Origin: Orlajensenia sp037404875
GTDB taxonomy: Bacteria; Actinomycetota; Actinomycetes; Actinomycetales; Microbacteriaceae
Assembly: GCF_037404875.1 (NCBI RefSeq)
Contig: NZ_JBBELO010000003.1
Coordinates: 1 to 64,000, forward strand
Reading direction: 5' to 3'
Length of the DNA: 64,000 nucleotides
Part shown: positions 35,100 through 46,452 of the stretch, in pieces
How positions within the stretch are numbered: position 1 is the first letter of the stretch
Layout of the letters: each line of letters starts with the position of its first letter
Notes under the pieces: generated by a model
What the model was told of the DNA's origin: nothing
The model's database searches: none
The model's input: only the letters and a program-made list of their open reading frames with translations
Program-made: the position numbers and the translations under genes

Positions 35100-35105
35100 T
35101 ACGCT
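35100..35105 (+). promoter_or_regulatory. -10 box of pabB, leaderless start
   Basis: TACGCT is followed by exactly 6 bases and the ATG at 35112, with no ribosome binding site between. This places the transcription start at the start codon, as for rpiB, comEA and the HIT gene. Confidence 0.5.
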
Positions 35106-35111
35106 GAATCC

Positions 35112-36482
35112 ATGCTCGTTGCCCGTCGCCATCCGCTGCCCGGCTGGCACGATCCCGAGGCGGTGTTCCGTCGCCTGTTCGCCAGGGAGCGCACCGCGTT
35201 CTGGCTCGACGGCGGAGCGGATGCGGTCGCCGGCCGCAGCTGGATGGGGTCCAGTCGGGAGTGGCTCACCGCATCCGTCAGCGGCGGCACGGTCACGCAC
35301 CACGGCCCGGCCGGAGAGCGCTCTCGGCGAGCCGGCATCTTCGAGGCCCTCGCGGACGAGCTCGGCGAGGCGAGCCCGGCCTTGGATGCCGTGATCGGCT
35401 GGGTGGGATGGCTCGGCTACGAGGTCGGGCAGCAGAGCGCCGGCGTGCCCCTGCCTGCGTCGCCGTACCCGGACGCCGCTCTTCTGCGCGCGACCCGCGT
35501 CATCGGCTTCGACCACGGGCGGCGCATCGTCGAGCTCGTCGGGCTGGACGATGACCCGGGCTTCGAGGCCTGGGCGCTCGAGGTGCAGGCACGGCTCGAT
35601 GACGAAGACATAGTGTGGGACGCGGAATCGCCGCTTCCCTCGCCGGGTACGCCGGTCGCACGCTGGCGCCACGGGGAGACGGACTACCTCGCGGCCATCG
35701 ACGCCGCGCAGGCCGCGATCGCGCGCGGCGACGCCTACCAGCTGTGCCTCACGAACTCTGTCACCGTGCCGGGCGTCTTCGACCCGCTCGAGACCTACCG
35801 ACGTGTGCGCGCGTCAAGCCCCAGCCACCACGGCGGCTTCCTGCGCTTCGGCGAGATCGCACTGCTGAGCGCCTCGCCGGAGCAGTTCCTCCGGGTGGAC
35901 GCGGGCCGAGGGGTGCGCACGCGGCCGATCAAGGGCACGCGGCCCCGCGGCGGGACCCTCGCGGCCGACATCGCAATGCGCGCCGAGCTCGAGGCCAGTG
36001 AGAAGGAGCAGGCCGAGAACCTCATGATCGTCGACCTGATGCGCAACGATCTCGGCCGGGTGGCACGGCTGGGAAGCGTCCGGGTGAGCAGCCTGCTCGC
36101 CGTCGAGAGCTATGCCCACGTGCACCAACTGGTCTCGACCGTCGAGGCCGACCTCGCGGACGGCAGGAGCGCCCTCGACGCCGTGCGGGCGTGCTTCCCG
36201 GCCGGCTCCATGACGGGGGCTCCCAAGATCAGCGCCATGCGCATCCTGAGCGATCTCGAGAAGGGGCCGCGGGGCGTCTACTCCGGCGCCTTCGGCTATC
36301 TCGGCTTCGATGGAACGGCCGACCTGGCCATGGTCATCCGCTCCATCGTGCTGACACCGGATGCCGCAGCGATCGGCACGGGAGGCGGCATCACGGCGCT
36401 CTCGGTGCCCCGTGAGGAGGTCGACGAGATGCGCCTGAAGGCGCGTGCGCTCCTCGCCGCCCTGGGTGTGGACGCCGACTGA
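35112..36482 (+). CDS. pabB: para-aminobenzoate synthase component I
   Basis: A 456-residue chorismate-utilising enzyme (ADC synthase) making 4-amino-4-deoxychorismate for folate with a glutaminase partner. The chorismate-binding domain (about 190-450) has IARGDAYQLCLTNS, FLRFGEIALLSASPEQFL, the invariant TRPIKGTRPRGG, ENLMIVDLMRNDLGRVA and GSMTGAPKISAM. It is shorter than PabB/PabA fusions. TrpE is the close alternative, but DAYQLCLTNS and the lack of trp neighbours favour PabB. It seems leaderless and stands alone between cydC and leuS. Confidence 0.9.
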   Translation: MLVARRHPLPGWHDPEAVFRRLFARERTAFWLDGGADAVAGRSWMGSSREWLTASVSGGTVTHHGPAGERSRRAGIFEALADELGEASPALDAVIGWVGWLGYEVGQQSAGVPLPASPYPDAALLRATRVIGFDHGRRIVELVGLDDDPGFEAWALEVQARLDDEDIVWDAESPLPSPGTPVARWRHGETDYLAAIDAAQAAIARGDAYQLCLTNSVTVPGVFDPLETYRRVRASSPSHHGGFLRFGEIALLSASPEQFLRVDAGRGVRTRPIKGTRPRGGTLAADIAMRAELEASEKEQAENLMIVDLMRNDLGRVARLGSVRVSSLLAVESYAHVHQLVSTVEADLADGRSALDAVRACFPAGSMTGAPKISAMRILSDLEKGPRGVYSGAFGYLGFDGTADLAMVIRSIVLTPDAAAIGTGGGITALSVPREEVDEMRLKARALLAALGVDAD

Positions 36483-36606
36483 TCGGGTGCGACGGATGCG
36501 GGTGGGAGTTCGGTACTCTGGAAGCTCTGGTTACGGCCGTGTTTCGCGCCGTCACCGAGACCGTGAGCAATGACGCTTCCCCGCACCCCGCACGAATGAG
36601 AGTCAC

Positions 36607-39186
36607 GTGGCACACGAGCACGATTCCGCCGAGACCGGCGCAGAAGAGGTCTACGACTTCGCTGCCCTGCAGCGCAAGTGGCAGCCGGTCTGGGAAGAGC
36701 TGAAGCCGTTCCGCTCCGGCGACCCGGGCGACAAGCGGCCGCGCAAGTACGTGCTCGACATGTTCCCCTACCCCTCCGGCGACCTGCACATGGGGCACGC
36801 GGAGGCGTACGCGCTCGGCGACGTGATCGCCCGCTACTGGCGCCAGCAGGGTTTCAACGTGATGCACCCGATCGGCTGGGACTCGTTCGGCCTGCCGGCG
36901 GAGAACGCCGCGATCAAGCGCGGGATCGACCCCCGCGGCTGGACCTACGACAACATCGAGCAGCAGAAGCGCAGCATGAAGCTGTACGCGACCTCGTTCG
37001 ACTGGGATCGCGAGCTGCACACGAGCGACCCCGAGTACTACAAGTGGAACCAGTGGCTGTTCCTGCAGATGTACAAGAAGGGCCTGGCGTACCGTAAGGA
37101 CAGCTGGGTCAACTGGGACCCGGTGGACCAGACCGTGCTCGCCAACGAGCAGGTGCTCCCCGACGGCACCTCGGAGCGCTCGGGCGCGGTCGTTGTGAAG
37201 AAGAAGCTCACACAGTGGTACCTGCGCATCACCGACTACGCCGACCGCCTGCTCGATGACCTCAACCAGCTCGAGGGCCGCTGGCCGGCGAAGGTGCTGC
37301 ACATGCAGCGCAATTGGATCGGCCGCTCGATCGGCGCCGACGTCGAGTTCGAGATCGAGGGCCGGGAGCAGCGGGTGACGGTCTTCACCACCCGCCCCGA
37401 CACGCTGTGGGGCGCGACGTTCATGGTGGTCGCACCCGACAGCGATCTCGCGGCCGAGCTCGCAGCCGGCGCGAGTGACGAGGTGCAGCGGCGCTTCTCC
37501 GACTACCTCACCGAGGTGCAGAAGAGCACCGAGACGGAGCGCCAGAGCACCGACCGCCCCAAGACCGGTGTCTTCCTGGAGCGCTACGCGGTGAACCCCG
37601 TCAACGGCGAGCGCCTCCCCATCTGGGCGGCCGACTACGTGCTCGCCGACTACGGCCACGGCGCCGTCATGGCCGTTCCCGCCCACGACCAGCGCGACCT
37701 CGACTTCGCGCGCGCCTTCGACCTGCCCGTGCGCGTCGTCGTCGACGTGCACGCGCCGGTGACGGGCGTGATCCCCGTGATCGAGACGGATGCCGATGGC
37801 CTGCCGCTCCTGCCCGAGGAGTCGGTCTCCGATGACCCGGCCTCCACCGGCATCGCCCTCTCCGGTGACGGTCGCCTGATCAACTCGGGGCCGCTGGACG
37901 GACTGTCCAAGTCCAATGCCATCAAGCGGGTCGTCGAGCTGCTGCAGGCGCAGGGGCGCGGCCGCGCAGCCAAGAACTACCGCCTGCGCGACTGGCTCAT
38001 CTCGCGCCAGCGGTACTGGGGAACCCCCATTCCGATCATCCACGCCGAGGACGGCACGGAGATCCCCGTTCCCGAAGACCAGCTGCCCGTGCTGCTGCCT
38101 TCGGCCGAGGGCCTGGACCTCAAGCCGAAGGGCACCTCGCCGCTCGGCGCCGCCGAAGACTGGGTCAACGTTCCGAGCCCGATCGACGGCAGTCCTGCCC
38201 GGCGCGACGCCGACACCATGGACACGTTCGTCGACAGTTCCTGGTACTGGCTGCGCTTCCTCAACCCCGACGACGACACGAAGGCCTTCGATCCCCGCGA
38301 GGCCGAGAAGTGGGCTCCGGTCGACCAGTACGTCGGCGGCGTGACCCACGCCATCCTGCACCTGCTGTACGCGCGCTTCATCACCAAGGTGCTCTTCGAC
38401 CTCGGCTACCTGAGCTTCACCGAGCCCTTCACGGCGCTGCTGAACCAGGGCATGGTGCTCATGGACGGCTCGGCCATGTCGAAGTCCAAGGGCAACCTCG
38501 TCAGGCTCTCCGACCAGCTCGAGGAGCACGGAGTGGATGCGGTGCGCCTCACCATGGCCTTCGCGGGCCCGCCGGAGGACGACATCGACTGGGCCGACGT
38601 GTCGCCGGTCGGCAGCGCGAAGTTCCTCGCCCGCGCCTGGCGCCTGGCCAAGGACGTGACGTCCTCTCCCGACGTGGAGTGGAAGAGCGGCGATGTCGCG
38701 CTGCGACGCCAGACCCACCGCTTCCTCGCCGATGCCCCTGGCCTGGTCGAGTCGTTCAAGTTCAACGTCGTCGTCGCGCGCCTCATGGAGCTCGTGAACG
38801 CCACGCGGAAGGTGATCGACTCGGGCGCCGGCCCCGCAGATGCCGCGGTGCGCGAAGCGGTCGAGGTCACGGCCATGGCCCTGAACCTGTTCGCCCCGTA
38901 CACGGCGGAGGACATGTGGGCCCGGCTCGGTTACGAGCCGACGGTCGCGCTCGCGCAGTGGCGCAAGCCCGACGCCACGCTGCTCGTCGAGGAGTCCGTC
39001 GTGGCGATCGTGCAGGTCGACGGCAAGCTGCGCGACAAGCTGACGGTCTCGCCTCAGGTGAGCGCGACGGACCTCGAGGCGCAGGCCCGCGCATCCGCCG
39101 CCGTGCAGCGCGCGGTCGGCGAGCGCGAGATCGTCAACGTGGTCGTGCGCGCTCCGAAGGTCGTCAGCATCACGACGAAGGCCTGA
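36607..39186 (+). CDS. leuS: leucyl-tRNA synthetase
   Basis: An 859-residue class I aminoacyl-tRNA synthetase. The HIGH-type motif is in PYPSGDLHMGHAEAY (about 56-70) and KMSKS is AMSKSKGN (about 624-631). The CP1 editing domain lies between (about 225-430, TRPDTLWGATF at its start), with a zinc-free region typical of actinobacteria. The anticodon-binding helical domain fills the C-terminus. It starts at GTG 36607. The 124-base upstream gap has a 9-bp hairpin with one mismatch (36529-36556), possibly a leader element; no T-box is recognisable. Confidence 0.97.
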   Translation: MAHEHDSAETGAEEVYDFAALQRKWQPVWEELKPFRSGDPGDKRPRKYVLDMFPYPSGDLHMGHAEAYALGDVIARYWRQQGFNVMHPIGWDSFGLPAENAAIKRGIDPRGWTYDNIEQQKRSMKLYATSFDWDRELHTSDPEYYKWNQWLFLQMYKKGLAYRKDSWVNWDPVDQTVLANEQVLPDGTSERSGAVVVKKKLTQWYLRITDYADRLLDDLNQLEGRWPAKVLHMQRNWIGRSIGADVEFEIEGREQRVTVFTTRPDTLWGATFMVVAPDSDLAAELAAGASDEVQRRFSDYLTEVQKSTETERQSTDRPKTGVFLERYAVNPVNGERLPIWAADYVLADYGHGAVMAVPAHDQRDLDFARAFDLPVRVVVDVHAPVTGVIPVIETDADGLPLLPEESVSDDPASTGIALSGDGRLINSGPLDGLSKSNAIKRVVELLQAQGRGRAAKNYRLRDWLISRQRYWGTPIPIIHAEDGTEIPVPEDQLPVLLPSAEGLDLKPKGTSPLGAAEDWVNVPSPIDGSPARRDADTMDTFVDSSWYWLRFLNPDDDTKAFDPREAEKWAPVDQYVGGVTHAILHLLYARFITKVLFDLGYLSFTEPFTALLNQGMVLMDGSAMSKSKGNLVRLSDQLEEHGVDAVRLTMAFAGPPEDDIDWADVSPVGSAKFLARAWRLAKDVTSSPDVEWKSGDVALRRQTHRFLADAPGLVESFKFNVVVARLMELVNATRKVIDSGAGPADAAVREAVEVTAMALNLFAPYTAEDMWARLGYEPTVALAQWRKPDATLLVEESVVAIVQVDGKLRDKLTVSPQVSATDLEAQARASAAVQRAVGEREIVNVVVRAPKVVSITTKA

Positions 39187-39287
39187 GAGCCGACTCCGAC
39201 CGGGTCGCGCCTCCTGCACAGCCGAGCACGTCGGCCGGCGGGTTCGAGACCGGGGGAGGTGTCGGTCGCCGGCGCCGCGGCCGCGCC

Positions 39288-39293
39288 TAACCT
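39288..39293 (+). promoter_or_regulatory. -10 box of comEA, leaderless start
   Basis: TAACCT, then 6 bases, then the GTG at 39300. The same TAACCT-N6-GTG arrangement precedes the leuA leader peptide at 61728-61742. No ribosome binding site is visible. Confidence 0.5.
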
Positions 39294-39299
39294 GACGGC

Positions 39300-39965
39300 G
39301 TGGCAGGCGGGCAGCACGAGGCGACGCGGGAGCTGCATCCGCGCTCCCAGGCTCCGCCGCGATCGAGGGTGCTCATCTCCGGCGCGATCGTGCTCGTCGT
39401 CGCCGCACTGGCCGCAGCCGTGCTGGTGGCCCTGCTCGGCTCCGGGGGTGGCACTCGAGAAGTCACGGGCGGCGCGAGCCTGCCTGCCGAACTGGACCCG
39501 GCCGCGACGCCCACCGCATCCGCGTCACCGGCCGTCGAGCTGTTCGTGCACGTGCTCGGCGCCGTCGCTCGTCCGGGACTGTATCGTCTGCCTCCGCAGG
39601 CGCGGGTCGTCGATGCGGTGGCCGCGTCCGGCGGGTTCACCGCCGCCGCCGACCAGGGCGGGGTCAACCTGGCTCGGCCCGTGGCCGACGGCGAACAGGT
39701 CTACGTTCCGGCCGTGGGCGAGGTGCCCCCACCGGCCGCGGACACCGCGGGTGCGGGCGGCGCGGATTCCGGGGCGCCGATCAACCTCAATACGGCCAGC
39801 GCGGAGCAGCTCGAGACGCTGCCCCACATCGGGCCTGCCCTGGCACAGCGCATCCTCGACTGGCGGGCCGCCAACGGACCCTTCGCGAGCGTCGACGACC
39901 TGCGCGAGGTGGCCGGCATCGGTGAGAAGACCTTCGCAGACCTCGCGCCCCACGTGACGGTATGA
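39300..39965 (+). CDS. comEA: ComEA-type DNA-binding protein
   Basis: A 221-residue membrane-anchored DNA-uptake receptor. It has an N-terminal anchor helix (about 24-47), a flexible Ala/Thr linker, an SLBB domain (about 78-135, VHVLGAVARPGLYRLPPQARVVDAV) and paired helix-hairpin-helix motifs (about 160-220, INLNTASAEQLETLPHIGP, VAGIGEKTFADL). ComEA binds double-stranded DNA at the outer face and feeds ComEC. Its stop overlaps the comEC start by ATGA. No pilus genes are in view, so natural transformability is not proven. Confidence 0.93.
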   Translation: MAGGQHEATRELHPRSQAPPRSRVLISGAIVLVVAALAAAVLVALLGSGGGTREVTGGASLPAELDPAATPTASASPAVELFVHVLGAVARPGLYRLPPQARVVDAVAASGGFTAAADQGGVNLARPVADGEQVYVPAVGEVPPPAADTAGAGGADSGAPINLNTASAEQLETLPHIGPALAQRILDWRAANGPFASVDDLREVAGIGEKTFADLAPHVTV

Positions 39966-42334
39966 CGCGCCTGCCGCTCATGCTCGTGACGGCAGGCGGC
40001 GCCTGGCTGGTGTGCTTCGTGCTCGTCGGAGCCCCCGACGCTGCGGCTCCCGTCGCCGCGGCCTGGGGAGGTGTCGCGGTCGTCGCGGCCGTTCTCGCCG
40101 CGGGCCGCCGCTCCGTCGCGGGGAAGCGCGCTGCGTCGAGCGCCGCGGCATCCTTCTTTGTCGCCCTCGCGCTCTCGGCGGCCGCCGGCAGCCTCGTCGC
40201 CTCGATCGTCGCCGTACAGGCTCCGATGCGGTCGCCGGCCGTGCTCACCGAGGCCGCACGTGCCGGGACCGCCCTCGATGTGGACATCGAGGTGATCGGA
40301 CGGGCCGAACCTGCCGGGGGAGCCTCCTTCGGTTCCTCCGCCGAGAGGATGCGGTTCGCCGGTGTGCTCGTCAGTGCGTCGGCGGCGGCGGGGCGCACCC
40401 TGCGCGCCCCGGCGCTCGTGTTCGCCGACGGGCGGACGGCTCCGCGCATCGGCGAGCGGCTCCGGATGCGGGCCGCCCTGCAACCGGCGGCTGCCGGCGA
40501 GGCCAGTGCCTATCTCGTCTTCGGCGACTCACGTCCCGTGCTCGTCTCGGCGCCGCCCTGGTATCTGGCGTGGGCCGATCCGCTGCGCGAAGGCCTTCAC
40601 GGCGCCGCGCTCGGCTTGCCGGGCGACGGCGGCGACCTTCTGCCGGGGCTGGCGATCGGTGACACGGGTGCCGTGACGGCCGCTCTCGACACGGCGATGA
40701 AGCGCAGTTCGCTCAGCCACCTGACGGCCGTCTCGGGGGCGAACTGCGCGGTGGTCGTCGCGGCGATCATGGTGCTCGGAGCGGCGATCGGCCTGCCACG
40801 GTTGGTGCGCACTGCCTGCGCCCTGGCGGCGTTGGCCGGGTTCACCGTGCTCGTGACCCCGGAGCCTAGCGTGCTGCGCGCGGCCGTCATGGCCACCGTC
40901 CTGCTGCTCGCACTGGCGAGCGGTCGCCTCGGCGAGGGCGTGGCGGCGCTGGGCCTCGCCGTGCTCGTCATCCTCCTGAGCGACCCGTGGCTCTCGCGCA
41001 GCTACGGGCTGGCACTGTCCGCCCTGGCGACGGCCGGGTTGCTGTTGTTGTCCCGGCCGCTCACGAAGAGTCTCGCCCGTTGGTTGCCCCATCCGCTGGC
41101 CGCAGCCGTCGCCATTCCGCTTGCCGCGCAGCTCGCGTGCCAACCGGTTCTCGTGCTGCTGGATCCGACCCTCCCGCTCTCCGGGGTGCTCGCGAACCTG
41201 CTCGCCGAGCCGGCCGCGCCGCTGGCCACCGTGCTCGGACTTCTCGCGTGCCTGCTGCTGCCCGTCGTGCCGCCGCTCGGGGTGCTGTGCCTGCGCCTGG
41301 CGTGGGTGCCCTCCGCCTGGATCGCCCAGATCGCGCGCACGGTCGACGCGCTGCCCGTCGGACGGCTGCCGTGGATCGGGGGCCTCGTCGGGCTTCTGGC
41401 GACGAGCCTCATCGTGGCAGCGGCTCTGTCGATGATGCTCTCGCGTCGGGGAGCGCGCCGGCGGCCCGTCGCCGGCGCGGCGGTCATCCTCCTGCTCGGA
41501 GCGGGAGCGTGGGGCGGGGCGGTCGCGGCATCGGGGCTGTGGCGCGCACTCACCGTGCCGCAGGACTGGATGATCGCCGCCTGCGACATCGGTCAGGGTG
41601 ATGCCATCGTTCTGCACGACGGAGAGCACTTCGGCCTCATCGACACCGGTCCCGACCCGCGCCCGCTGGCCCGATGCCTCGACGAGCTCGGCATCCGCCA
41701 TCTCGACCTGCTCGTGCTCACGCACTACGACCTCGACCACGTCGGCGGAGTGGATGCGGTGATCGGCATGGTCGGCACCGCACTCGTCGGCCTGCCCGAG
41801 AACGCGGCCGACGCCCGCGTGCCGGCCAAGCTGCTCACCGGCGGCGCCGTCGTGCGTCGCGGTGCGGCCGGTGAGAGCGGGTCGCTCGGCGCGCTCGACT
41901 GGAGGGTGCTCTGGCCCGGGAAGCAGAAGAAGGCCATGTCGACGGGCAACGCGGGCAGCATCACCCTGCTCGTGCGGGGCCACGGCCTCGGCGCGCTCTT
42001 CCTCGGGGACCTCGGCGAAGAGGCGCAGGACGCCCTGCTGCGCTCCACGCCCGTCCCACCCGTCGACGTGGTCAAGGTGGCGCACCACGGGAGCGCGGAC
42101 CAGAGCGCCGAGCTCTACCGCCGGCTGCACGCCCGTGTCGGCCTCATCTCCGTCGGCATGGGCAACAGCTACGGTCATCCGACGGCTCGCCTTCTCGGCA
42201 TCCTGCGCTCCGTCGGCACCTCGGCGGAGCGCACGGACCGTCAGGGAAGGGTGCTCGTCGCCCCCGGCTCCCACGGCGGTCTGCGCATCTGGTCGGAGCG
42301 ACCGCCGCCGGGCGACGTCGGTGTTGGCGGATAG
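39962..42334 (+). CDS. comEC: ComEC/Rec2 DNA-uptake channel protein
   Basis: A 790-residue integral membrane protein that transports single-stranded DNA into the cell. The N-terminal part has several helices and an OB-like soluble domain (about 75-190). The competence domain (about 220-500) begins with DLLPGLAIGDTGAV and has SHLTAVSGANCAVV. The C-terminal metallo-beta-lactamase-like domain shows THYDLDHVGGVDAVIG and VAHHGSADQSAELY with metal-binding residues. It is coupled with comEA and is followed by holA 24 bases later. Confidence 0.94.
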   Translation: MTRLPLMLVTAGGAWLVCFVLVGAPDAAAPVAAAWGGVAVVAAVLAAGRRSVAGKRAASSAAASFFVALALSAAAGSLVASIVAVQAPMRSPAVLTEAARAGTALDVDIEVIGRAEPAGGASFGSSAERMRFAGVLVSASAAAGRTLRAPALVFADGRTAPRIGERLRMRAALQPAAAGEASAYLVFGDSRPVLVSAPPWYLAWADPLREGLHGAALGLPGDGGDLLPGLAIGDTGAVTAALDTAMKRSSLSHLTAVSGANCAVVVAAIMVLGAAIGLPRLVRTACALAALAGFTVLVTPEPSVLRAAVMATVLLLALASGRLGEGVAALGLAVLVILLSDPWLSRSYGLALSALATAGLLLLSRPLTKSLARWLPHPLAAAVAIPLAAQLACQPVLVLLDPTLPLSGVLANLLAEPAAPLATVLGLLACLLLPVVPPLGVLCLRLAWVPSAWIAQIARTVDALPVGRLPWIGGLVGLLATSLIVAAALSMMLSRRGARRRPVAGAAVILLLGAGAWGGAVAASGLWRALTVPQDWMIAACDIGQGDAIVLHDGEHFGLIDTGPDPRPLARCLDELGIRHLDLLVLTHYDLDHVGGVDAVIGMVGTALVGLPENAADARVPAKLLTGGAVVRRGAAGESGSLGALDWRVLWPGKQKKAMSTGNAGSITLLVRGHGLGALFLGDLGEEAQDALLRSTPVPPVDVVKVAHHGSADQSAELYRRLHARVGLISVGMGNSYGHPTARLLGILRSVGTSAERTDRQGRVLVAPGSHGGLRIWSERPPPGDVGVGG

Positions 42335-42358
42335 GCTAGGGGCCGTTCCGAGGAAAGG

Positions 42359-43384
42359 ATGCCCGTGGCCGCTCGCACCGCGTCACCCGCACGCGCCCGT
42401 GTCGCCATCGCCCAGCTGGGCTGGAACCAGGTGCGCCCGGCTCCCGTCGTGCTCGTCTCGGGCACGGAGACCTTCCTCGCCGAGCGCGCCATCCGCGACC
42501 TGCGCGACTTCCTCAAGTCCGAAGACCCGAGCCTCGAGATCGTCGACATCGCCGCCGACTCCTACGCCCCGGGCGAGCTGCTCACCATGGCGAGCCCGTC
42601 CCTCTTCGGCGAGCCCCGGCTCATCCGGGTCAGCGCCGTCGAGAAGTGCTCCGACGCCTTCCTCACCGAGACCCTCGCCTACCTCGAGCAACCCGCCGAC
42701 AGCACGACGCTCGTGCTGCGACACGGCGGGGGAGTCCGCGGCAAGAAGCTTCTCGACGCCATCCGCTCCGGCGCAGGCGGCGGCATCGAGGTGGTCTGCA
42801 CCGAGCTGAAGAAGGACGCCGAGAAGTACGACTTCGCGGCCGGTGAGTTCTCGCGCGCGTCCCGGCGCATCTCCGCGGGCGCCCTTCGCGCACTGGTTTC
42901 CGCCTTCTCCGACGACATCGCCGAACTCTCGGCCGCGTGCCAGCAGCTGATGAGCGACGCATCCGCCGAGATCACCGAGGCGACCGTGGAGCGCTACTAC
43001 GGGGGCCGGGTCGAGGTCAACGCCTTCAAGGTCGCGGACGCGGCCATCGCCGGACGTCTCGGCGAGGCGCTCATCGCCCTGCGGCACGCGATCTCGTCTG
43101 GAGAAGACCCGGTGCCGATCGTGGCGGCGTTCGCGGGCAAGGTGCGCACCATGGCAAAGGTCTACGGCGCGCGGGGCGGCTCGGGCCAGCTCGCATCGCA
43201 GCTCGGACTCGCGCCCTGGCAGGTCGAGCGGGCCCAGCGGGAGGTGCAGGGCTGGAGCGAGGACGGCATCGCGCGGGCGATCACGGTGCTCGCCGAGACG
43301 GATGCCGCGGTCAAGGGCGCGCAGCGCGATCCCGTGTTCGCGCTCGAGCGCATGATCTCCGTCATCGCGACGCGCGGCCGCTGA
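42359..43384 (+). CDS. holA: DNA polymerase III delta subunit
   Basis: A 341-residue clamp-loader subunit that opens the beta sliding clamp. It follows the HolA fold: N-terminal AAA-like domain (about 25-165, VLVSGTETFLAERAIRDL) without a Walker A lysine, as is normal for delta, a lid domain, and the helical collar (about 240-340, QREVQGWSEDGIARAITVL). The comEC-holA order is common. AGGAAAGG precedes the ATG. A TAGGCT overlapping the comEC stop could serve as a local -10 box. It is convergent with rpsT across a shared hairpin. Confidence 0.93.
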   Translation: MPVAARTASPARARVAIAQLGWNQVRPAPVVLVSGTETFLAERAIRDLRDFLKSEDPSLEIVDIAADSYAPGELLTMASPSLFGEPRLIRVSAVEKCSDAFLTETLAYLEQPADSTTLVLRHGGGVRGKKLLDAIRSGAGGGIEVVCTELKKDAEKYDFAAGEFSRASRRISAGALRALVSAFSDDIAELSAACQQLMSDASAEITEATVERYYGGRVEVNAFKVADAAIAGRLGEALIALRHAISSGEDPVPIVAAFAGKVRTMAKVYGARGGSGQLASQLGLAPWQVERAQREVQGWSEDGIARAITVLAETDAAVKGAQRDPVFALERMISVIATRGR

Positions 43385-43410
43385 GCAGCGCATCCCGAAG
43401 ACGCAGAAGA

Positions 43411-43433
43411 CCCCGCCGGTGATACCGACGGGG
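43411..43433. terminator. shared terminator between holA and rpsT
   Basis: CCCCGCCGGT and ACCGACGGGG form a 10-position stem with one mismatch around a short GAT loop. It sits 26 bases after the holA stop and 20 bases after the rpsT stop. On the rpsT side it is followed by TCTTCT, so it is more convincing for rpsT; the fold is symmetrical and may serve both. Confidence 0.65.
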
Positions 43434-43453
43434 CCTTCGAGAAGTACTGCTGC

Positions 43454-43714
43454 TTAGAGCGCGGCGACCTTCTTGGCGAGAGCCGACTTGCGGTTCGCGG
43501 CCTGGTTCTTGTGGATGACGCCCTTGCTCACGGCCTTGTCGAGGCGCTTGGACGCCACGGCGAGGGCGGCGATCGCCTTCTCCTTGTCGCCTGCTGCTGC
43601 GGCGGTGCGAGCGGAGCGGACGGCGGTCTTGAGCTGGCTCTTGACGGCCTTGTTGCGCTCCTGTGCCTTCTTGTTGGTAGCGATGCGCTTGATCTGCGAC
43701 TTGATGTTTGCCAC
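43454..43714 (-). CDS. rpsT: 30S ribosomal protein S20
   Basis: An 86-residue, Lys/Ala-rich helical protein that binds the 5' domain of 16S rRNA. The sequence ANIKSQIKRIATNKKAQER at the start and the Lys-rich C-terminal helix are typical. The GTG at 43714 is the start that gives the family N-terminus; an ATG at 43819 would add 35 unrelated residues and lies inside the promoter region. It stands alone, with its own promoter and a roughly 100-base leader, and is divergent from lepA. Confidence 0.97.
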   Translation of the reverse strand: MANIKSQIKRIATNKKAQERNKAVKSQLKTAVRSARTAAAAGDKEKAIAALAVASKRLDKAVSKGVIHKNQAANRKSALAKKVAAL

Positions 43715-43825
43715 GTTGAGTATGTCTTTCGTTTGGTGTGGATCGGATGTTTGCCGCACGGCGGTAGAGGGGCGCCGACACGGCTCAATCGTGTGAGGTG
43801 GGACCCACACGCAAGCCAACAGGCC

Positions 43826-43855
43826 ACTTTACCAGCAACGCGCGGGCAGGACCAA
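43826..43855 (-). promoter_or_regulatory. sigma-70-type promoter of rpsT
   Basis: On the minus strand, TTGGTC (43855-43850) and TAAAGT (43831-43826) are separated by 18 bases. Both match the housekeeping consensus well for this GC-rich genome. Transcription would start near 43820, giving a 105-base untranslated leader where S20 autoregulation could act. Confidence 0.6.
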
Positions 43856-43938
43856 TTCGCGCGCGGGCGATGCACGCCCGCCGCCGCGCAGGGGCGCCGC
43901 GAACTCTCCGGTGCCGGGCATGGGAGAATTGAGCCACA

Positions 43939-45789
<1,851 letters not shown>

Positions 45790-45791
45790 CG

Positions 45792-46445
45792 ATGCCCCGC
45801 TCGACCTTCGTCGGCCAGCCGGTGACCTACGCCGCCATCGGCGGAACGCTCGCGCCCGACCTCATGACCTACCCGCCCGACGGCTTCCGTCCCGAGGAGC
45901 ACTCCGTGCGCTTGGGCAGCGGCGCCGAGCGGTTCGCGACGGCCTCCGCCTCACTCATGACGTGGGGCGTGCAACGCGGAAGCGGCATCGAGGTCACCGA
46001 CACCCGCCCGGGAACGGGCATCCAGTACACCGGCCTGTCGTTCAATCCCGACGGCACGCCCCTTCCCGAGCAGCCGCAGCAGCACGCCGAGGAGCGCTTC
46101 GGACCCGACGGCTCGCCCTACATCACGCCCGGAATGACCGCCGTGCTCAAGCTGCGCCTCTGGCGGCTGAGCGTCGAGGCGCCCGTGCGGGTCATCTACG
46201 TGATCGATGAGCCCGACCGGGCCGGCTTCGCCTACGGCACCATGCCCGGGCATCCGGAGAGCGGCGAGGAGTCGTGGATCCTGGAGCACCGGGAGGATGA
46301 CTCGGTCTGGCTGCTCATCCGTTCCTTCTCGCGCGGCAGCACGTGGCTCTATCGGCTGGCCTCGCCCGTGCTGCGCGCGGTGCAGAAGCGCTACACCCGG
46401 CGCTACCTGCGCGCCCTGCATCCCGTCGCCGCCGCCTCGGCGTAG
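45792..46445 (+). CDS. DUF1990-family protein
   Basis: A 217-residue soluble protein of the DUF1990 family, related in plants and bacteria to START-like proteins, function not established. Recognisable blocks are VTYAAIGGTLAPD (about 11-23), TYPPDGFRPEEHSVRLGSG (26-44), VRVIYVIDEPDRAGFAYGTMPGHPESGEE (about 133-160) and VWLLIRSFSRGS. The C-terminus is Arg-rich with RYTRRYLRAL, typical of the family. It is 2 bases after lepA and 7 before hemW, so it is part of that operon. Confidence 0.88.
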   Translation: MPRSTFVGQPVTYAAIGGTLAPDLMTYPPDGFRPEEHSVRLGSGAERFATASASLMTWGVQRGSGIEVTDTRPGTGIQYTGLSFNPDGTPLPEQPQQHAEERFGPDGSPYITPGMTAVLKLRLWRLSVEAPVRVIYVIDEPDRAGFAYGTMPGHPESGEESWILEHREDDSVWLLIRSFSRGSTWLYRLASPVLRAVQKRYTRRYLRALHPVAAASA

Positions 46446-46452
46446 CTTTCCG

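Noticed and set aside
35112..36482. TrpE (anthranilate synthase) instead of PabB
   Set aside because: No trp genes nearby and the DAYQLCLTNS block fits PabB better; the alternative is not excluded.
36483..36606. T-box riboswitch or leader peptide before leuS
   Set aside because: The gap is only 124 bases, no T-box consensus is visible, and the small frame at 36570-36599 has only one Leu codon and no ribosome site. A hairpin at 36529-36556 is the only structure.
36391..39219. A 942-codon minus-strand frame over leuS
   Set aside because: Exact antisense of leuS, whose HIGH and KMSKS motifs are intact; the composition is that of a shadow frame.
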